In this document: piece by piece, positions 27,068 through 37,873 of the stretch
Layout of the letters: each line of letters begins with the position of its first letter
How positions within the stretch are numbered: position 1 is the first letter of the stretch
Translations under genes and position numbers: made by a program
Notes under the pieces: model-generated
Told to the model about the DNA's origin: nothing
Databases searched by the model: none
The model's input: the letters and a program-made list of their open reading frames with translations, nothing else
NCBI GenBank assembly: GCA_963575745.1
Contig: CAUYUJ010006336.1
Location: 351,179 to 415,178, forward strand
Source: Prorocentrum cordatum
Lineage: Eukaryota > Sar > Dinophyceae > Prorocentrales > Prorocentraceae
Length of the DNA stretch: 64,000 nucleotides
Direction: 5' to 3'

Positions 27068-27488
27068 CAGCGCAGAGTGCACTCGCGCTCCAGATTGCCT
27101 TCGTCCGCTATCAATGAAGAGCTTGGGCGTGGAGTTGTCGGTCTCCGCCGCCGACCGCCAGGTCCGCGCCCTCGCCGCCCAGGCGCCCCCCGAGCAGCAG
27201 GGCATCGTCAGCTGCCGCCAGTTTTTGAACAACGTTGTCGTGGTGGACGCAGCCGCCAGACAACTCAGCCGATCACCTTCAGCATCGGCAGACATGCCCG
27301 TCCTCGTCAGCATGGACAGCGCGGCCGCCTTCCCGAGTCTCGGCCATCCGTCGATGTGGAACTCCTTCACGCGCTGGGGCGTCCACGGTAACATGCTGCG
27401 CCTTATCCAGGTCTGCTGCCGCTGGCCGGTTTCGCGCCTGGACATGGGGGGGGGCGACGCCCGCCGCTCGCCGCGGCATCGGGTATAG
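26950..27488 (+). pseudogene. LINE reverse transcriptase, N part
   Basis: RT core including motif A VLVSMDSAAAFPSLGH (D-x-x-x-A-F-P), a finger/palm pattern normal for LINE RTs. The frame ends at about 27488, and motif B continues in a different frame. Confidence 0.6.
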
Positions 27489-27489
27489 C

Positions 27490-27820
27490 TCAAGGCTGCC
27501 CCATGAGTGGCGCATTCTGGGCCCTCTTCTTCGGCCCTATCATCGCGGCCATCAGCTCCGAGCTCAGGGCCATCGAGCGCGGCCTCGTCAGCGCCTGCGC
27601 CGGCGACCTAGGCGTCATCCTCGCCAGACTCCACGACGCCAGTGCGATCGCCCCGAGCATGATCGCCGCCGAGACGCTTGCGGGTCTCCATCTCCAAGCG
27701 AAGAAGTGCATCGTCGCACCCACCTGTGCGCTGCCAGGCCCAGACATCATCGCTGGGGGAAATCAAGACCGCCATCGTCCAGCGCTTCGAGGGCATCACC
27801 AACTCCACCTTCTCCTTTGA
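27490..27820 (+). pseudogene. LINE reverse transcriptase, C part
   Basis: Continues with CPMSGAFWALFFGPI (motif B) and the motif C position ACAGDLGVIL, where the usual xADD is degraded to AGDL. The loss of the second catalytic Asp argues that this copy is dead. Confidence 0.55.
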
Positions 27821-28798
27821 TTGTCAAGGCTTTCATCTCAAACGTCTGACTCGCGCTGCTGGGCCGCTACCACGCGCACGCGCAGCAATCGTTGGCGCGA
27901 GCAAGCTTGCTGCGCGAGCAGGCCTTCAAGCTCTCCTCCAACGCCAGCCAGCGCAGGAATCACAACAACAAGACCGATCTCATCGTCGCAAACCTGCCAA
28001 GATCACGCCACAGAAAGCGTGCATGATGCCACTAACCGAGCAGCTTTACGTCGACACCATGCCCGACACCATCAAGCGTCGTCTTCTTGCCTAGTTCGCT
28101 GTTCTGGACCCTGTCAAGCAGCTCCCCCCCGAACCGCCGAACGGCCACCGCCGTGGCAAGAACGTCTTTTCACACGACGTCGAGCGTGGGCGTCTCATTG
28201 GCGCCCCGACATCCTGCTTCGAGACCGCCGCGTCGACGGCCGGGGCGACTGGGCCCAGTTGTGCAACATTTGGCTGTGCGAACTGCTCGGCACCGGCCTG
28301 TTCCCCCCGTTGTGCGACGCGGACGCTCAGCGCCGCCGCGTCGCCGTCAACATGCGCGCGCAGCCGTGGGGCAACAGCGGCGTCGGCCGCATGCTACTCG
28401 AACGGCGTCTCACGAGAGTGACCAACATTGGGGAGGACACGCGCAGCCAGAACGCATTGTTCGAATATGGAGCCGCACAGCACCGAGCCAGACGCCGATG
28501 GGTTGCCAATTTCCTGCCGTACCGCATCCCTGACTCAGGCGCCGACCCCGACGACGACATGCGCGACGAAAACTCACCAGCAGATGAAAGCGAGCCAGCA
28601 GATCTTGCACAGCTCCAGCGCGTTCCAGCCGACCTGCCAGCGCGTTGGAAGCGTCTACGCACCTACCTCGCGACGTTGCCGCCAGCGAGGATGTGGGCCG
28701 CTGTGAAAGCGTTCGCGGGCGCGTGGGCTACGAAACACAGAATGCACGTCATTCAGGACAACCCCCTGCCACTTTGGGCGCGCGCACCCGCAGGGTAA
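27821..28798 (+). pseudogene. LINE C-terminal region
   Basis: 325-codon frame. The part from about 28235 onward (GRGDWAQLCNIWLCELLGTG to the end) is compositionally protein-like and acidic (DSGADPDDDMRDENSPADE). It is the C-terminal domain after RT, of unknown function. Confidence 0.4.
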
Positions 28799-29310
28799 CG
28801 ACCGCGTCCAGCACCACCTCGTGCGCGAGCGGATGTGGCGCCAGCTGAGCCTGCTGCGTGGCCGGCTGAGTGCCAACCCTCTCGCGCGCCTCGCCCTGCC
28901 CCCCTCGTCAGTGACTTGTCAGAGCCCTTCGACGGCGAGAATGGCATCCCGAACTCGGTCTCGCGCCTCAGCGTGGCCGCCAGGGCATGCCACCTGACGA
29001 GAGATGACGTCCAGCCCATGACGTGCAGCAAGCAGACTTCCGCCATCGCCGCCGCGCGCCGTGCTCTCCATCTTCCCGCAGATCCGACGGGGTGAGCCGG
29101 CGCGCCGCGGCGCGGCTGACCAGACCGTCGCCCCCTCAGGTGACGTTCGCTCCTCCTCCCCCTCCTCCTTCCCCCTCCCCGTCCTCGCTCCGGGGCGCGG
29201 CGGTGGTCGCGCCCGCTGCCCCGCGCAGCGCCCCCGCTTCTCCGCCGACGCGCCGGCGGCGTCTCAAGCAGTGGCGAGGCGTCCTGGCACGTCTGTGAGC
29301 CCACCATCCA
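28799..29310. other. no confident gene
   Basis: GC-rich. It contains a donor-like GGTGAGCC at 29090 after an open stretch, and pyrimidine tracts at 29150-29195. Could include remnants of the LINE 3' end. Confidence 0.35.
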
Positions 29311-29319
29311 GGCCTCCTA

Positions 29320-29550
29320 GATGTGGTCGGAGAAGATGGGGATTGAAGGATCTCGCCGCCTTGCCGATGCATCGGCGACGCGGCTCGACGTGGAGCCCGA
29401 TGTTCTCCACGTCGACGTCGCCGATGTACCGCCCACGTCGACGATGCATCGTGCATCGCCGATGCCACGCCGATGCATCGGCGATGTATTGGCGATGCGG
29501 CGCGATACCCGGGCCCCATTTATTCCGACCCCATTTGGGAAGTTTTTCTG
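29320..29550. repeat. R-family repeat, copy R3
   Basis: Has GGCTCGACGTGGAGCCCGATG, TCTCCACGTCGACGTCGCCG, CGATGCATCGGCGATG and GCGGCGCGAT, then TTCCGACCCCATTTGGGA. Same order as the other R copies. Confidence 0.75.
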
Positions 29551-29572
29551 TACTTGTTCGGGGGGTGCGTTT

Positions 29573-29625
29573 TTTTGTTTGTTTGTTTGTTTGTTTGTTT
29601 GTTTGTTTGTTTTTGTTTGTTTTCC
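29573..29625. repeat. TTTG microsatellite
   Basis: About 12 tandem TTTG units. Confidence 0.95.
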
Positions 29626-29999
29626 TCCTCATTTTCTGATCGATGCCGTTTTGCTTTCGTACGTCGGCCTCATGTTTAAGAATATCCGTTCTTGATCTTA
29701 AGACGCTCCCCTTTGCTACGAACGCGTCGTGGTATGCCTATAGTCCCTACTCCAGCACCGCCCGTGCGCGGGTGACGCAGTGTGTTCAGGATAAACCCAC
29801 CTTTTCTTCGTCCATGCAGTGTGCGATCCTCCGACGCAGCGCAGATGCGGCCCGCGATCCTCCGACCCCAGCTGCTCCGACCCCAACTGCTGTTCCTCCT
29901 CCTCCTCTTCCCTCTCCTCCTCCTCCTCCTGCCCCTTCCTCCCCCCTCCTCCCCCCTCCCTCTTCCCTCCCTCTTCGGCCTTCCTCTTGCTTCCCCCAG
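29626..29999. other. intron-like region with pyrimidine tract
   Basis: Ends in about 110 bases of CT-rich sequence and CAG at 29997-29999, a strong splice acceptor context. No gene. Confidence 0.45.
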
Positions 30000-30337
30000 G
30001 CAAGATCGGGTGCCCGATCGCCTTCGCCGACTTCGGCGACGACGGCTGCTGCCCTGTAACCACGTTCGTGGGCCCGCCAGAGACGTGCGTGGAGCCGACG
30101 TGCGAGAACATCCTGCAATACAACTGCAACATCACGTCGGGCGGTTCGCCGACCTGCACGGACGGCGGTGAGTTGCCCGCGGGCGCGTCGATTGGCATAA
30201 CGATCGGTGGCAACGCAGTGACGCCGACTGTCTTGCAGACTTGCACGCTCGACGGGAAGAGCTGCTACAAGTACTCGGTGAACGCTGTAGGTATCCAGAT
30301 AGGGGGCAGCACTTACAGTCCAGATTGTAATTATTGA
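30000..30337 (+). CDS. candidate terminal host exon: Cys-rich secreted-type
   Basis: After a long pyrimidine tract and CAG, an open frame reads GKIGCPIAFADFGDDGCCPV and continues with ten more cysteines to SPDCNY and stop TGA at 30335-30337. Composition (Cys, Gly, Thr, Asn; ITIGGNAVTP and VGIQIGG strands) indicates an extracellular, disulfide-bonded beta protein. No family recognised. The first complete codon requires one base from the upstream exon, so the exon at 23302-23490, which ends with two spare bases, is not its direct neighbour unless another donor is used. Confidence 0.5.
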
Positions 30338-30722
30338 TTGGGGGCGATGATCATGCAGTCCCTTTTTGTTTCGAAACCCCCGAGGCACTGAGTCAGCCGC
30401 CGGTGCCAGAGCGCCGCCCCTTGGGATTTCTCTCTCTCTCTCTCTTTCTCCCTCCTGCCTTCTTTCTCGTGGGATTTCCTCGGCCAAGCACGTGGGCGGA
30501 GTTTTGGTCAACCCCTCCCCCCCACGCCGCGCCCCGCCAGCCGGCGCGTTTTCCCCTCCCCCTCCAGCCGCGCGCACCGAACGGACCCCTTGACGCAATA
30601 TCCAGCCTTCCCCACGCCCCGCGAAGGGCGCTCGTTCCTCCCGTGCGGGAGGCGGGGAACTCAGGCACGGGAGCTCGACCGTCGAAGTTACTTCGGGTCG
30701 TGTCGGATCCTAACGCTCACCG
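30338..30722. other. no gene seen
   Basis: Possible 3' UTR and downstream DNA with a TC microsatellite (30430-30450). Confidence 0.35.
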
Positions 30723-30875
30723 ACCACCAAACCACCCCAACCCAACCCGAAGGCTCCGATTTGCCCTCCATTTCCAGTGGAGTGGTCGGAGAACATTGAA
30801 AGAACACTTGTGAAGCCCGTACCCCACCAACCCGAAAGTCGGGTCTTCGGGTTGGGTTGGGGTGGTTTGGTAGGT
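30723..30875. mobile_element. M-family MITE-like element, copy MC
   Basis: The best inverted repeats of the family: CCAAACCACCCCAACCCAAC at left and CTTCGGGTTGGGTTGGGGTG at right. About 150 bp, with interior CTCCGATTTGCCCTCCATTT and TGAAGCCCGTACC shared with copies MA and MB. Here no R repeat follows. Confidence 0.8.
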
Positions 30876-31158
30876 CTTCAAACGCTGCTTGCTCTAACAG
30901 TTTAAGTGGCCGTTTTCCTGCACCTTTCAGCGGCAGTTCCTGAAGTACACGTGCGCGACGCAGAAGCATGGGTTCGATTGCGCGGACATTCGCGCGAAAG
31001 CTGCCCGCGCGAGGTCGCGCGTGAGCGCCCTCGTTTCCGATGTAGCGTGCCGCGCTGGCCGCTCGCGCAAGCCACCGCGTAAGGTCGCCATGCTGCCCCC
31101 ACGGACACAGAGACCTGTGACCGACGGAGCCCCCTCGCGCGATGCCCCCTCCTGTCAA
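30876..31158. other. no gene seen
   Basis: Flank between copy MC and copia-2. Open frames are short and lack domains. Confidence 0.35.
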
Positions 31159-31351
31159 TGCAGATGTGATGTCAGTATTTTCTCGAAGCGCCGGTCACGG
31201 CGATGCACTGTCTTTACAGTCCTCTAGCTACGGCCGTAGCATGCTCCAACATGGCTGCATATATAACGCTATGCACAACAGGCAAACATAGCAAAGACGA
31301 GACAAGCTCTCTATACTCTCTGCACACCTATCGTGTCTTACATGATCCACA
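31159..31351 (-). repeat. copia-2 3' LTR
   Basis: Starts TGCAGATGTGATG and ends GATCCACA on the plus strand. It lacks the 6 bases CAGCGC present near the outer end of the other LTR. Confidence 0.85.
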
Positions 31352-31444
31352 CGGGGAGGTCGTCGTGGCTATCGTACTGCGATTCGTCATAGTAGTTGTC
31401 ATACTCAGCCAGTATCTCGAAGTCGCCCAGGTCATCGTCGGGGC

Positions 31445-31771
31445 TTACCGATGGGAAGAAACGTCGTCCAGGATGTCCTCGCGACCTTGTTGACGCCGCT
31501 TCTTGGCTGAGGTGAAGGTCGGGTCCTGTACTGGACGCCAGTAGCCCCGCGTCAGGAAGTCCGCCAACACGGATCTAGATGCACACGATCCCTTGGTCAG
31601 GCCGTAGGCTGGCATGGCCTCTGAGTGAACCCATCGCAGCTCGGTGGCTCCTTCCTCCATCGCTTGTTGGAGGCCAAGCGCCTCGAGTGCAGAGCGGTGG
31701 TCATCTGCGCCCAGACCAGTGCTCACGCTGCGCGCCAGGGCGTCGTACAGACCTTTGCAGTCGGTGACCAT
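31445..31771 (-). pseudogene. copia-2 RNase H, C part
   Basis: VTDCKGLYDAL supplies the third catalytic Asp and SVLADFLTRG the last one. The normal polyprotein end follows, and the LTR begins about 90 bp later. Confidence 0.7.
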
Positions 31772-32271
31772 GGTCGCCTGCGTGAGCTGAAGTGAGCCTG
31801 GATGTCCTTCAGGTTAACCCCGCCTTGCATCAACTCCGTCCACGCCATGCGCATGTAGGTCAGGTCCTCGTGGCACATGTTCCCCGACCGCACCTCGCAT
31901 ACCAGGCTCGACCGGGTCACCCGTTGGAGCTTCTTCGAGGTGACCTGTAATGGGGATGTGGCTTGGCTCTCTCCGGGTAGCAACGCTCGCTCGCCCATCC
32001 CGATGATGTAGCCTCCCTGCGACTTCCCGTCCTTCCTGACGGCCCAGGCCGCGTCGTGGAAAGCGATGAAGATCGGGTCGTTGACTGCACGAAATCGTAC
32101 TGGTATGCGGGCGGTCTGGTGGGCCGTGCGGATCACCTTGTTGATGCGCGTGACCAGCCCATATGTCGCGTCGCGGTATTGGTGTATGACGAAAGTATGC
32201 TGGTGCCTGCAGCGATGAGGCTCTGGCCCTGTGATGCCAGGTACTGCAGGCCTCCAATGGCCGCTCTGCAC
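31723..32271 (-). pseudogene. copia-2 RNase H, N part
   Basis: FHDAAWAVRKDGKSQGGYII holds the first catalytic Asp and SLVCEVRSGN the Glu position. It ends near 31790, where the frame shifts. Confidence 0.7.
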
Positions 32272-33257
32272 GCGGTGAATCCCGGGGCCGGCAGGGCGTC
32301 GTCAGCTCGCCCCGCTCGTCCGCTCCATCCCTCGATCATCTCCACCTTCGCGGCGGCGGCGGCGAAGGAGAGTGAGATGGAGAAATCGGACAGCTGCACC
32401 ACGTCCACGCCCGTCTGCCTGAAGCACCCAGTCTCCCAGGAGCCCCACTGCCAGTTGTTACGCAGCTCCTCGTTCTTCTTCTTCGCCACGTCGTTGTTCT
32501 CCCGAATGCCCAACACGAAGTCGTCCACGTGCACGAAAACTATTGCGACCAGACGGCCCTCGTCGTACATAGTCCACACGCACGGCTCTAGCTTCATGGC
32601 GACCCAGCCGGACTCGGCCATGCGCCTGGCGACCTCGTCGTACCACTCCTTCGGAGCGTCGCACAGGCCGTAGGCTTTCTTGAGCATCAGCACGACCTCG
32701 TCCTCCTGCAAGTCCATGGCCTCGCGCAGCTCGTGGACGGGCTCCACAAAAATGCTGGTGTCGGAGCTCTGGGACTGCAGGACTGCCGCCTCCACGTCGC
32801 CCAGGCCCTCGTTCGCACAGACCTGGTAGGCGAGGTTCCTCGCCCTGACGGACGCGGTCGGGCTCGCCGTCTTCATGTGACCCAGCCGCGGATCCTCGTA
32901 GCCCAGGAGCACGATACGGGCCTTGGCCTTCCCGTCCGACTTCACCGTCAGGTGCCAGCGCATTCTCGTCGGTCCTCTGGGTCCGGCGTCCGCTCTCTTG
33001 ACCGCCGTAGTGACCTGGTTGGCTAGCAAGCTGTTGATCTCAGCATTCTTGGCTGCACGGGTCTGCTCCCTCATGGTGTGGTCCAGCTTCCAGAGGATCA
33101 CCTTCGGGCTGCCCTTCTTCACGGCGGCGGCAGCGCAGGCCGAGGGGTCCCGTGCGAGCCTGCGCCAGGCCTTCTTGTCGGTCTCCTTATCGGGGAGGTC
33201 GATGTGCACCTCGTAGGCTGGGGACTCGTCTGAGAGGGAGGCCAGGACGTCCTCCAT
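32133..33257 (-). pseudogene. copia-2 reverse transcriptase
   Basis: Recognisable by ARIVLLGYEDP, motif A GDVEAAVLQSQ, the AYGLCDAPKEWY block and catalytic FVHVDDFVLG. It then runs into the connection (IGGLQYLASQGQ). Frames change before RNase H near 32200. Confidence 0.8.
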
Positions 33258-34933
33258 GCCGAACTGTTCGCGACTCTTCTTCGGCGCCGGGCCAGGTCGT
33301 CTCTCGGGTCGTAGGGCCTCGCTGGCGGCGGTGGTGCTCCTCCGTCTTCTTCAGGTGCTTCGGCTCCACGCTCTGGAGAGGGCTCGCTCACCGGCTGCTC
33401 CTGCCCCGGCTCCGACCTCCTTGGGGTATCTGGTGGCGGTGTCTCTGTACCTCGGGAGACGCCCTCGTCCAGCGGCATACCCGGCTCCATGTTCACCTCC
33501 ACCGCCGGGGGTGGCTCCTCGGCGTTGGCAGGATCCTCCAGCTGGTCGTAGTCGGGCTCGCCTTCCCTGGTGATTTCCACCACGCGGGAGAGTCTCTTCA
33601 GGGCCGGGTCCGTGCGCTGGTGCAAAAGGTCCCGAGTCTCCGTGTCCAGCTCGATCAGGGTCCGCTCAGCGTCGGACATGAGGCGCAGCTGCTGTGGGGC
33701 GGCTCGAAGGACCTGTCCCCGAAAGGCCAGTATCACCACGTTCCGGAGGCGTCCTTGCTCCAATGGTTGCCGTAGATGAGCGAGCACCGTCGCTGGCCCG
33801 ACGTAGCCTCCCTTGGACGTCTTGCTCTCATCCCTGTTCGTCTTGCCCGCCTGGCGCCAAACGTGTACCTGGTCGCCCACGGTGTACTCCCGGTGCGCCC
33901 GGGTGCGCTTCACCGCGGTCAGTCGGGCCTGGCGATCTGCCAGACTCTCCGCATATGCCGAGCGGGCTAGGAGGCGTCGTCGCATGGCCTCCTCCGCGGC
34001 TGACCCTGAGCGTGCCTCCTCCTGTAAAGGGACCACCGATCCCATCAGCTCGCTGTCCAGGGGTCTTAGGCGGCGTCCGAGGACGATCTGGTCCGGGCTG
34101 AAGCCTGAGCTATTCGGCATCTCGTTGTGGGCGGCCGCCGGCCACGTGAAGAGCTCGTCGATGCTGCACGTCGGGTCCAGGTAGGCCAGCGTCGTGGCCA
34201 TGTTCTTCACCAGCATGATGATGGACTCCACCTTGCCCGTCCTCCAGTGCGCTCCTCCTGGCTCAGACTCCCTCTGGATGTCGTGCTGGGCGACCCTCTC
34301 CTTGTTCACGTGGGCCTCGTACTCTCCTGCTGGGTCGGTGCGAATCCGTAGCGGGCGTCCGAAGTACTGAGCCCAACAGCGCGCGAAGGTGTCCCAGGCC
34401 TCGTCTGCGTTGGTGTTGCCGCATCCGCCTCCATCCGGTTGAGTGGCGTGCACGCGGGCCACCGCCTTCGCGCTGCCCTCGTCCACCAGGAGCGTGCCGC
34501 GCGCCCGGGTCCCTGACAAGGGATGGACCCAGTCGAACCCGTCCATCATGAGGACGTCCAGTGGGTCCGCCAGTCTCCCCGATGCCGTAGGATGCATGGG
34601 CTGCTTCTGGAAGCGTTCGCAGGCGGCGCACTTCAGCTCTCCGGCTTCTTGTTGTACCCAGCTGGGAGCCTGGCGTCGTCGTAGAAACTGATTGAACGCT
34701 CGGGCTCCAGGATGACCCAGCTGCGAGTGTAGCCGGTGGAGCTTGAGGCGCACCGACTTCCTCAACTCGTCAGTCGGGTCTTCCGTCTCGGTATCCTTCT
34801 CGATGGCCATGACCTCGGCCTGCTCGATGTGTCCCTCGGTCAGCTCCTTCAGAAGCCCTCGATCTCGCTCGCGCCAGCGGTGATCCAGGACACCAGGGCA
34901 TGGGTCAGCACTTCCCGGCTGAGAGCTCGGCAC
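33119..34933 (-). pseudogene. copia-2 integrase
   Basis: Zinc-binding HSQLGHPGARAF...CAACERF (HHCC), catalytic D in MMDGFDWVHP, D in RTDPAGEYEAH and E in HWRTGKVESI (DDE). It is followed by the C-terminal SH3-like region (TVGDQVHVWRQAG) and a Pro/Glu-rich linker. All key residues are retained. The frame changes before RT near 33250. Confidence 0.8.
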
Positions 34934-35403
34934 AGGGCGTCCGGGTAGTTGGCGGAGTCGGCCCCTTCCATCTGCCGATGCACGTCATCGCGAGGGCACT
35001 TCCGCTCAGGGATCTCAGCTGCCCGCTGGTTGGACACCAGGAACCTCCAGTTCTTGTATACGGCCTGGCCCGTCTCACTGTCCCGCATGCCCCAGGCGCA
35101 ACCTGCTGTGGTGACCTCGTACAGCTGCTTCCGAAGATTCATCAGCGACTGCACGGTCCTCGAACTGGTGGCGTTCGCGGGCTGCTCGAGACTCAGCTCG
35201 CACCCCAGACGCAGCGCGTGCAGGCCGACCTCGATTTTGTTGTTCATGAGTTTGGTGCCCCAGGCTATCTTCTTCTTCAGGCTCGTGATCTGCTGGTCAC
35301 TCCTCTGGTTCAGGGCCTGTAGGATAGAGAAGGGCGTGCATGGCGGGGAGATGTGGACCCGCCGGGGCCTCCTGGCCTCGATGAGCGCCTTGGCCCGGGT
35401 CAC
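34849..35403 (-). pseudogene. copia-2 cytosine-methyltransferase-like module
   Basis: Contains RRVHISPPCTPFSILQALNQ (the PC loop of C5-methyltransferase-like folds) and CELSLEQPANAT about 60 residues later, where true enzymes have ENV/EHP. It then shows CAWGMRDSETGQAVYKNWRF. It lies directly before integrase, as in copia-1. Whether it ever methylated DNA is unknown. The frame slips into integrase near 34930. Confidence 0.6.
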
Positions 35404-36540
35404 CGTGCTGGCCTTCTGGAAGTCGTACTTGTTCCATGCGGTAGACGGTGCCGCCCCCCTTCTCCATGGCCTGACCCAGGGATGAGTCCTCTGGGCACCC
35501 GATCTCGAGAAGATCCAGCTGCGAGGGCCTCAGTACGGCCAGCATGTTGTCCTTCAGCTCCGCCTGGTAGCCCTGCAGCTGGGCAGCCACCGCACGCCTC
35601 TCTGCGACGCTCTGAGCCTTTACCAGTGGGGTCGGATCTCTCGCCAGCCCCACCAGCCCAGGTAGTTCCCCAGCCCCCTCGCCGGTCCATCCACTGACTT
35701 CGGGAGACCGTTCTGGTTGTAGTTGAGGATGTGCCCACGGGAACTTCATTCCTTTCTGTCTTGAGCGAGGGCCACCATGCGATGCCAGTGGTGGCCGGGA
35801 TCCCTCTTGTATTGCGTAGGAGGGCTCGCCGTCCCCCTCGGCGCAGCGGCGGCGACTGTTCTGCACCTGAGGAACCGGGCGGGTCTCCGGAGGGGCCACG
35901 CTCTTCAAGTACTCGGCCGCTCGGTCGCTGTGGCGGCGCATGCACTCCCGGCCAGCTCTGCCCACCGGCCCGTGAGACTGCCGAGCCTCGACCGAAGCGC
36001 CGCCTCCTCGTACACAGCCGACCGAGCCATCTCTTTGCAGACGTGGGCCACCTGCTCGGGGTTCGCCTGGGGGTCCGCGTCCGCCAGGAGGTCGCTGGCC
36101 TGCTCCAGCGCGTCGTGGTACAGCTCCTCGGGCGGTGGGTCGTACTCCCCGATGCAGGGACCGCCTCCACCGTCGGCAGCGACTCCGTGCTCGTGCTCGG
36201 CCTGGTGGATCCAGGGTGCAGCGAGACAGGTGGCCGTGAGCAGACGGGTCCGGCTGAGGAGGAGGGCGCCTCCTCGGCGGGCGGGGCCATGCCCAGCTTC
36301 TCCCATTCCGAGTCGCTCTCCTCGGGGTTGGCTTTGGCCCTTCGGCATGTGGATAGGATAGGCTCTGAAGCCTCTTCCTGTTCTCGAGCCCGCATGGCGA
36401 CGGACACGAGGATGGACCCATGGTTCGTAGTAGCATCGCTGTGCCCCGTAGTTTTGATCGCATGGCCGTTTGACTCGATGGGGTCCTCGATCGCGCTGCT
36501 GTTTGACTCGGTAGAGTACTCGCTCGTGTCGAAGTCGCTC
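35404..36540 (-). pseudogene. copia-2 protease-to-MTase linker, shifted frames
   Basis: No single frame is continuous. The most protein-like part is 35905-36348, with YHDALEQASDLLADADPQ and EQVAHVCKEMARSA, an acidic helical stretch. It corresponds to the variable linker after protease. Confidence 0.35.
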
Positions 36541-37305
36541 TCAGTGTCTGTGTCGATGTGCTCGGACGTGTGCTCGCTTTGGTCGGCATCGGTCGAGACG
36601 CACTCGCTCCTGAGGTCGACGATGGAGATGGTGGTGGTGATGAGTCTGCTGGGTCACCCGTCGAGGTAACCGTAGCAGCCAGGACGATGGCAGAGGCTGA
36701 TGGCGGATTTTCTGCTCCCTCGGGGATGCCGGTACTCTCACCTGGCGCCGCGCTTTCCGGGTGCTGTCGCTGTCCCTATAGAGGAGCGGGAGGCCCCAGT
36801 GGCCGGAGCGCAGCGGCTCGAGCCTCTCCCGGTGACCGTCCGAAAGCTCCAGGTAGCCATCTTGCGTCACGTTCGCCTCTGCCTCCCTCAGGCAGTCCAG
36901 GCCCAGCAACATCGGGCCCTGGGAGGGCACGAGGGAGAACCAGGACCAGAGCTTACCTCCCTGGTCTCGTAGTCCCAACATGTGAGGGATCCCTCCTCTG
37001 CCGACGCTCATGCCCGTCGTGTTGCTGGCGTAGGTGAAGTGAGTCCACTCCTTCGTGTTCTCCGTCAGGTCCTGGCCGTACGTGTCGTAGATCTGCTCCC
37101 GGGCGTACTCGAAGAGGGCCATGCCACTCATGGACTTTGTGGCCCCGCTGTCCACGATGGCGTAGCCCCAGAGGTTGGCCAGGCCCAGCGCAGTGTTCAG
37201 CGGGATGGCCAGGACCCACCCGTCGTCGCTCTCCCAGTAGGACACGCAGGAAACGGTGGCCTTGTCCGCGGCCTCCTCGACCGCCTCCTCGTAGCCGATG
37301 TTCAT
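36541..37305 (-). pseudogene. copia-2 aspartic protease
   Basis: Contains AIVDSGATKSM (catalytic D-S-G-A) and the LLGLDCL beta-hairpin of retropepsins, which process the polyprotein. The C-terminal tail of the frame (His/Arg-rich) is out of frame with the real continuation. Confidence 0.75.
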
Positions 37306-37861
37306 GTTCCCGTTGCCACTGCCCCCTGTCTGGGTATCTGGAGGGGCAATCCACAGCTTGGTGTCCCAGCTGCTGGCAGAGGAGACACCTCATGCCCGCG
37401 CCGCGGCCCTGCCGTAGTCGTCCTGGTCGATCGCGTGCCGGGCCGGCTGGGGCTCTCGGGGGGGACGGCGCACCCTTGTCGCCACGGCCTCGGCCCTTGG
37501 GCCCCCCCCGCGCGCCCTTGCCCGCGCCCTTCTGTGCCGGAGGCAGCGCGGCCAGGCCCGAGACCGGGTAGTAGCCGCGGGCCCGGGAGACGTCGCAGAG
37601 CAGCGTCCTGGCCTGCTCCCAGGTGCGGTTCACTGCATCCGCCTCCTGCGCGGCCAGGGCCTCGTGCTCCTCCAGTGCCGCAACGTCCTCGTCTGCATGT
37701 GCGTACTCATCCGGCGGCAGCTCGAGGTCGGTTCCGTGCTCGTCGTTCTGCCCGAGGGCCTCATCCGTGTAGTGAGCTGCGCGTTGATTGTTCTGCTTTG
37801 TGTTTTTGTCTCGCACGGCCAGGTCGTTCTCTGCCCACGCGTCTCGCAGGCGTCTCCTCAC
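36953..37861 (-). pseudogene. copia-2 gag C part with zinc knuckle
   Basis: Same frame as gag N part. An acidic stretch is followed by a Gly/Lys/Arg-rich basic region and a canonical zinc knuckle CLLCQQLGHQAVDC (CX2CX4HX4C) for RNA packaging. After about plus position 37330 the frame is lost and the protease continues in another frame. Confidence 0.7.
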
Positions 37862-37873
37862 ATTCTCAAGCTT

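Larger units (their letters stand above)
24049..28798 (+). mobile_element. degenerate LINE (APE endonuclease + RT) headed by SL relic
   Basis: A chain of overlapping frames preserves, in order, a coiled-coil ORF1-like region, an endonuclease/exonuclease/phosphatase domain, a reverse transcriptase and a C-terminal region of a non-LTR retrotransposon. At least five frameshifts or stops break it. No poly-A tail or target duplication is recognised, so the 3' boundary is set at the last coding similarity. Confidence 0.7.

Noticed and set aside
31220-31260. CCGTAGC followed by CATGGCTGC in the copia-2 LTRs as a spliced-leader relic
   Set aside because: Only the first seven bases match DinoSL without insertion; too weak.
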